DNA of 5,435 bases from NCBI GenBank assembly GCA_003488145.1, contig DNMQ01000500.1, positions 1 to 5,435 on the forward strand, in the 5' to 3' direction. Each line of letters starts with the position of its first letter. Positions within the stretch are counted from its first letter, which is position 1. The notes beneath the pieces are model-generated. The model was not told the DNA's origin. It did no database searches and saw only the letters and a program-made list of their open reading frames with translations. The translations under genes and the position numbers were made by a program. This document shows, in pieces, positions 1-5,435 of the stretch. This DNA comes from Pseudomonas sp. (GTDB lineage: Bacteria > Pseudomonadota > Gammaproteobacteria > Pseudomonadales > Pseudomonadaceae).

Positions 1-2649
<2,649 letters not shown>

Positions 2650-2673
2650 GTCCGACCTCGCCTGATGATTCCG

Positions 2674-2708
2674 CGCCGCGACCGGCTTCTGCCGCTCGCG
2701 GCGTTTTT
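2674..2708 (+). terminator. Rho-independent terminator after secA
   Basis: An 8-base arm CGCCGCGA (2674-2681) pairs perfectly with TCGCGGCG (2696-2703). Past one C-C mismatch (2682/2695), CGGC pairs with GCCG around a TTCT tetraloop (2687-2690). Five T residues (2704-2708) follow directly. This is a textbook GC-rich hairpin plus U-tract 25 bases after the secA stop codon. It should end secA transcription and insulate argJ, which implies that argJ has its own promoter or depends on read-through. Confidence 0.93.
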
Positions 2709-2750
2709 GTCGCAACCCCTCTCTCGGCCTGTTGGCCATCCATTGTTCTG

Positions 2751-2756
2751 AAGGAG
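2751..2756 (+). promoter_or_regulatory. argJ ribosome binding site
   Basis: AAGGAG is a strong Shine-Dalgarno match, separated by 7 bases from the ATG at 2764, and it fixes that start. Between the secA terminator and this site (2709-2750) I see no convincing -35/-10 pair. The best -35-like word, TTGTCG at 2707, has no good -10 partner. Confidence 0.85.
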
Positions 2757-2763
2757 CGCATCC

Positions 2764-3981
2764 ATGGCTGTCGGTCTTGGTCCTTTACCTACTCTGCACC
2801 CGGTACCCGGTTTCGAACTCGGCATCGCTTCGGCCGGCATCAAGCGACCAGGGCGTAAGGACGTAGTGATCATGCGCTGTGCCGAGGGCTCCCGTGTCGC
2901 CGGCGTGACCACCACCAACGCCTTCTGCGCTGCCCCCGTGCTCGTCACCCGCGAACGCATGCACGGCCCGGTGCGTTACCTGCTGACCAACACCGGTAAC
3001 GCCAATGCCGGAACCGGCCCGCAAGGTCTTGCCGACGCCCGTCACACCTGTGCGGCCCTCGCGGCCATCACCGGAGTCGACGAGACGGCCGTGCTGCCCT
3101 TCTCGACTGGCGTGATCGGCGAGCCGCTGCCGGTACAGAAGATCGAATCGGCATTGCAGGCTGCACTCGACGATCTGTCGCCGGACCACTGGGCCGAGGC
3201 CGCGACCGGCATCATGACCACCGATACGCTGCCCAAAGGTGCCAGCCGTCAGTTCCAGCACGATGGCGTGACGGTGACTGTCACCGGTATCAGCAAGGGC
3301 GCCGGCATGATCCGCCCGAACATGGCGACCATGCTCGGTTACATCGCCACCGACGCCAAGGTGGCCGGCAGCGTGCTGCAGGACCTGGTGCGCGATGCGG
3401 CGAACAAGTCGTTCAATCGCATCACCATTGATGGTGATACCTCTACCAACGATTGCTGCATGCTGATCGCCACCGGCCAGGCGGCGCTGCCGGAGATCAC
3501 CTCCGCCTCCGGCGAGCTGTTCGGCAAGCTCAGGCAGGCGGTGCTGGAAGTCTTCATGGAAGTGGCTCAGGCCATCGTTCGCGATGGCGAAGGCGCGACC
3601 AAGTTCGTCACGGTGCAGGTCAACGGCGGTGGCAATCATCAGGAGTGTCTGGACGTCGCCTACGCCGTCGCGCATTCGCCGCTGATCAAGACCGCGCTGT
3701 TCGCCTCTGACCCGAACTGGGGCCGTATTCTTGCTGCGGTCGGCTACGCGGGCGTGCCAGACCTGGACGTGAGCAAGATCGATGTGTTCCTCGGCGAGGT
3801 CTGCATCGCCAGCCAGGGCGGGCGCTCGCCCAGCTACACGGAAGAGCAGGGCGCGGCGGTAATGGCCCGTGAGGAAATCACCATCCGTATCGAACTCGGT
3901 CGTGGAGATTGCAGCGAGACCATCTGGACCACCGACCTGTCCCACGAGTACGTGAAGATCAACGCCGAATACCGAACCTGA
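2764..3981 (+). CDS. argJ: Bifunctional glutamate N-acetyltransferase / ornithine acetyltransferase ArgJ
   Basis: ArgJ moves the acetyl group from N-acetylornithine to glutamate, releasing ornithine and regenerating N-acetylglutamate in the cyclic arginine pathway. Some homologues can also acetylate glutamate from acetyl-CoA; the sequence alone does not settle which type this is. The protein has 405 residues, the usual family length. It carries TNTGNANAGTG (residues 75-85), the oxyanion-hole pair T115-G116 in FSTGVIG, and the self-cleavage site [14 protein letters not shown]. In this family the chain is cut between Ala188 and Thr189 (codon at 3328), giving alpha and beta subunits with Thr189 as the N-terminal nucleophile. 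Also seen are [10 protein letters not shown] (221-230), DGEGATKF (274-281) and SDPNWGRI (315-322). The segment GVTTTNAF (47-54) has Thr where I recall Phe being common (GVFT), a minor variation. The start is fixed by AAGGAG at 2751. argJ stands alone between the secA terminator and the palindrome at 4001. Confidence 0.97.
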   Translation: MAVGLGPLPTLHPVPGFELGIASAGIKRPGRKDVVIMRCAEGSRVAGVTTTNAFCAAPVLVTRERMHGPVRYLLTNTGNANAGTGPQGLADARHTCAALAAITGVDETAVLPFSTGVIGEPLPVQKIESALQAALDDLSPDHWAEAATGIMTTDTLPKGASRQFQHDGVTVTVTGISKGAGMIRPNMATMLGYIATDAKVAGSVLQDLVRDAANKSFNRITIDGDTSTNDCCMLIATGQAALPEITSASGELFGKLRQAVLEVFMEVAQAIVRDGEGATKFVTVQVNGGGNHQECLDVAYAVAHSPLIKTALFASDPNWGRILAAVGYAGVPDLDVSKIDVFLGEVCIASQGGRSPSYTEEQGAAVMAREEITIRIELGRGDCSETIWTTDLSHEYVKINAEYRT

Positions 3982-4000
3982 TCGAATCCTGCTCTTAGCT

Positions 4001-4036
4001 ATTCCCGTTGTGCATGGCCCCATGTGCAACGGGAAT
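4001..4036. repeat. 36-base near-perfect palindrome in the argJ-GST gap
   Basis: ATTCCCGTTG (4001-4010) pairs perfectly with CAACGGGAAT (4027-4036). Two G-U wobbles (4011/4026, 4012/4025) and CATG/CATG (4013-4016 with 4021-4024) extend it to a 16-pair stem with a GCCC tetraloop. It begins 20 bases after the argJ stop. No proper T-run follows on either strand (only TTGCCATTT on +), so it is not a canonical intrinsic terminator. It could end or stabilise the 3' end of argJ mRNA, or as double-stranded DNA serve as a dyad operator, since its right arm touches the candidate -35 box at 4036. The structure is directly visible; the role is open. Confidence 0.8.
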
Positions 4037-4063
4037 TGCCATTTGCGCTTGCCGCGCTTTAAC
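4036..4063 (+). promoter_or_regulatory. Candidate sigma70-type promoter for the GST-Nudix pair
   Basis: TTGCCA (4036-4041) matches 5 of 6 bases of TTGACA. After a 16-base spacer, TTTAAC (4058-4063) matches 4 of 6 bases of TATAAT. Transcription would begin near 4070, leaving a leader of about 35 bases before the ATG at 4105. The -35 overlaps the last base of the palindrome. Such matches occur by chance, so this is a candidate only. Confidence 0.4.
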
Positions 4064-4090
4064 GTCCGCTGACTCTTCCGGAGGCAACTC

Positions 4091-4094
4091 GAGG
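4091..4094 (+). promoter_or_regulatory. Weak ribosome binding site of the GST gene
   Basis: GAGG lies 10 bases before the ATG at 4105, a long but workable spacing. A better match, GGAGG at 4080-4084, is 20 bases from the ATG and too far for normal use. The frame upstream is closed by TAA at 4060-4062 and has no ATG, GTG or TTG start codon after it, so ATG 4105 remains the best start despite the weak site. Confidence 0.5.
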
Positions 4095-4104
4095 TGCATC
4101 GGTC

Positions 4105-4737
4105 ATGGCTCTGCAACTGGTAGTCGGCGACAAGAACTATTCCTCCTGGTCACTGCGCGCCGCGCTGGCAGTGGAACTGTCCGGCGCTGCGTGCGAACAG
4201 GTTCCGGTCTCACTCTATCGGCCAGACAGCCGAGCCCGGCTGCTCGGTTATTCGCCGACCGGCAAGGTGCCGGTGCTTCTGACCGAGGACGGCCCGGTGT
4301 GGGATTCGCTGGCAATCGCCGAATACCTGGCAGAGCAGTTCCCTGATGCAAACCTGTGGCCGCGCGATCGCTATGCGCGAGCATTGGCGCGAAGTATCTG
4401 CGCGGAGATGCACAGCGGCTTTCAGGCACTGCGCAGCCATCTGCCGATGGATATGGCGCGCGGCCAGGCCTTGCCCGAGCTTCCCGATGCAGTGCAGGCA
4501 GACATCGAGCGAATCTGCGCCATCTGGAGCGATTGCCGCGAGCGCTTTGGCCGGAGTGGTGATTATCTGTTTGGCCAGCCAAGCATTGCCGACGCCTTCT
4601 ATGCGCCGGTGGCTTCGCGCCTGCGCAGTTATCAGGTGGCCTTGCCAGCTGCCGCAGCGAGCTACGTCGAGACGATCCATCAGTGGCCGGCTTTTCAGCG
4701 CTGGCAGCAGGGCGCCCTGCAGGAAGTGCGAAAGTGA
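4105..4737 (+). CDS. Glutathione S-transferase superfamily protein
   Basis: This is a 210-residue cytosolic protein with the two-domain GST layout. The thioredoxin-like N-terminal domain (about 1-80) has NYSSWSLR at 11-18, where Tyr12 or Ser13/Ser14 are candidates for activating the glutathione thiol. GKVPVL at 53-58 holds the conserved cis-Pro56, and the D67-S68 pair in WDSLAIAEYL is the usual contact with the glutathione gamma-glutamyl group (more often Glu-Ser). The helical C-terminal domain (about 88-205) has the N-capping box S160-x-x-D163 in PSIADAFYAPV. Length and motifs are typical. The substrate cannot be read from sequence; it could conjugate glutathione, act as an isomerase, or have a non-detoxification role. 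The stop codon overlaps the start of the Nudix gene as GTGA (4734-4737), so the two are very probably co-transcribed and translationally coupled. Family assignment is firm; specific function is unknown. Confidence 0.92.
   Translation: MALQLVVGDKNYSSWSLRAALAVELSGAACEQVPVSLYRPDSRARLLGYSPTGKVPVLLTEDGPVWDSLAIAEYLAEQFPDANLWPRDRYARALARSICAEMHSGFQALRSHLPMDMARGQALPELPDAVQADIERICAIWSDCRERFGRSGDYLFGQPSIADAFYAPVASRLRSYQVALPAAAASYVETIHQWPAFQRWQQGALQEVRK
4721..4726 (+). promoter_or_regulatory. Ribosome binding site of the Nudix gene, inside the GST gene
   Basis: AGGAAG lies 7 bases before the GTG at 4734, within the last GST codons. It supports GTG as the start. That start also places the Nudix residues at exactly E. 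coli MutT numbering (E53, E56, E57, E98, N119). Confidence 0.75.
4734..4737 (+). other. GTGA start/stop overlap (translational coupling)
   Basis: The bases GTGA carry the GTG start of the Nudix gene (4734-4736) and the TGA stop of the GST gene (4735-4737). Such overlaps usually mean that ribosomes ending the first gene re-initiate on the second, fixing the two products in a linked ratio. The Shine-Dalgarno AGGAAG just upstream fits this. Confidence 0.85.
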
Positions 4738-5435
4738 AACGAATCCATGTCGCTGCGGCCGTCATTCGTGGTGCCGGCGGGCGTGTACTGATCGCCAAGC
4801 GCCCGCTCGACAAGCACCAGGGCGGATTGTGGGAATTCCCGGGCGGCAAGGTCGAGGCGGGCGAACACGTCGAGGTTGCGTTGGCGCGTGAGCTGCACGA
4901 GGAACTGGGCATCGTTGTCACCGCGGCGCAGCCGTTGATCCAAGTGCGCCACGATTATCCGGACAAGCAAGTGCTGCTCGATGTCTGGGAGGTGCAGGCG
5001 TTTACCGGTGAACCCCACGGGGCGGAAGGCCAGCCGCTGATGTGGGTGACGGCGGATCAACTGACGAACTACAGCTTCCCGGCTGCGAACCAGCCGATCG
5101 TGGCGGCTGCGCGGCTGCCGCACCGTTATCTGATAACGCCGGATGGCCTCGCCCCGCAACGGTTGCTCGATGGACTCGCGCAAGCGCTGGATGACGGCAT
5201 ACGGCTGATCCAGCTGCGTGTGCCGTCGCTACCGCCTACCGACTACCGTGCGTTGGCAGAGCGGGCGCTGCCCTTGTGCGAGGGGCGGGCTCAGCTGATG
5301 CTCAAGGGCCCGCTACAGTGGGCATGCGATTATCCCGAGGCCGGCTGGCATCTGACCGCCAAGCAGCTGCGAGAGCTTGCGGGGCGGGAACGACCGATCG
5401 CGGCGAACCGCTGGTTGGCGGCGTCCTGTCACGAT
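4734..5435 (+). CDS. MutT-like Nudix hydrolase fused to a ThiE/TenI-like domain (3'-truncated by window edge)
   Basis: The frame is open from GTG 4734 to the window end, giving 234 visible residues. Residues 1-128 resemble E. coli MutT, the 8-oxo-dGTP pyrophosphatase that removes oxidised guanine nucleotides. A perfect Nudix box (GX5EX7REUXEEXGU) spans 38-60 with E53, E56 and E57. E98 in GAEGQP and N119 in FPAANQP also fall at the E. coli MutT numbers for a catalytic glutamate and the purine-contacting asparagine. From RYLITPDG (131-138) a second domain resembles thiamine-phosphate synthase/TenI: ALDDGIRLIQLR (151-162), GWHLT (204-208) and ASCH (230-233). Aligned by eye, residues needed by TMP synthase are replaced (see findings). 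MutT alone is about 129 residues; the fused Pseudomonas proteins I recall have about 315, so roughly 80 residues are missing here. The gene overlaps GST by 4 bases. Nudix activity is well supported; the role of the second domain is unknown. Confidence 0.92.
   Translation, partial: MKRIHVAAAVIRGAGGRVLIAKRPLDKHQGGLWEFPGGKVEAGEHVEVALARELHEELGIVVTAAQPLIQVRHDYPDKQVLLDVWEVQAFTGEPHGAEGQPLMWVTADQLTNYSFPAANQPIVAAARLPHRYLITPDGLAPQRLLDGLAQALDDGIRLIQLRVPSLPPTDYRALAERALPLCEGRAQLMLKGPLQWACDYPEAGWHLTAKQLRELAGRERPIAANRWLAASCHD

Noticed and set aside
2726..2737. GGCC-TGTT-GGCC inverted repeat before argJ as a possible operator.
   Set aside because: Four pairs of a very common GC tetranucleotide are expected by chance in this base composition.
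2785..4116. A 443-codon open frame on the minus strand, lying over argJ.
   Set aside because: It mirrors a complete, motif-rich argJ. High-GC codon bias commonly leaves the antisense frame open. Its translation is His/Gly/Arg-rich with no recognisable domain.
4103..4921. A 272-codon minus-strand open frame across GST and the start of the Nudix gene.
   Set aside because: It spans two well-supported + strand genes, and its translation is Arg/Pro/Ser-rich low complexity, typical of a shadow frame.

Overview
The window is a stretch of high-GC gammaproteobacterial chromosome. The SecA, ArgJ and MutT proteins read like those of Pseudomonas, and the order secA, argJ, GST, mutT-like gene is one I recall from Pseudomonas genomes (in P. 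aeruginosa PAO1 around PA4403 to PA4400, from memory). I infer a Pseudomonas or close relative, possibly of the P. stutzeri type. Nothing in base composition or codon use suggests recent transfer, and there are no insertion sequences, tRNAs, CRISPR repeats or phage genes.

Layout, all on the + strand: (1) secA, missing about 30 N-terminal codons at the left edge, ends at 2649. (2) A 114-base gap holds a strong intrinsic terminator (2674-2708) and the argJ ribosome binding site. (3) argJ, complete, 2764-3981. (4) A 123-base gap holds a 36-base near-perfect palindrome (4001-4036), which abuts a plausible sigma70-type promoter (TTGCCA, 16 bases, TTTAAC). (5) A complete glutathione S-transferase superfamily gene, 4105-4737. 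(6) Overlapping it by GTGA, a MutT-type Nudix hydrolase fused to a thiamine-phosphate-synthase-like (ThiE/TenI) domain, cut off by the right edge.

The genes serve protein export (SecA), arginine biosynthesis (ArgJ), probable glutathione-linked chemistry (GST) and probable nucleotide-pool sanitation (the Nudix protein). The secA terminator separates secA transcription from argJ. The last two genes form a translationally coupled pair, probably with its own promoter. No previously undescribed multi-gene system is evident. The points most worth checking are the fused ThiE-like domain, whose TMP synthase catalytic residues look lost, and the palindrome next to the candidate GST promoter.
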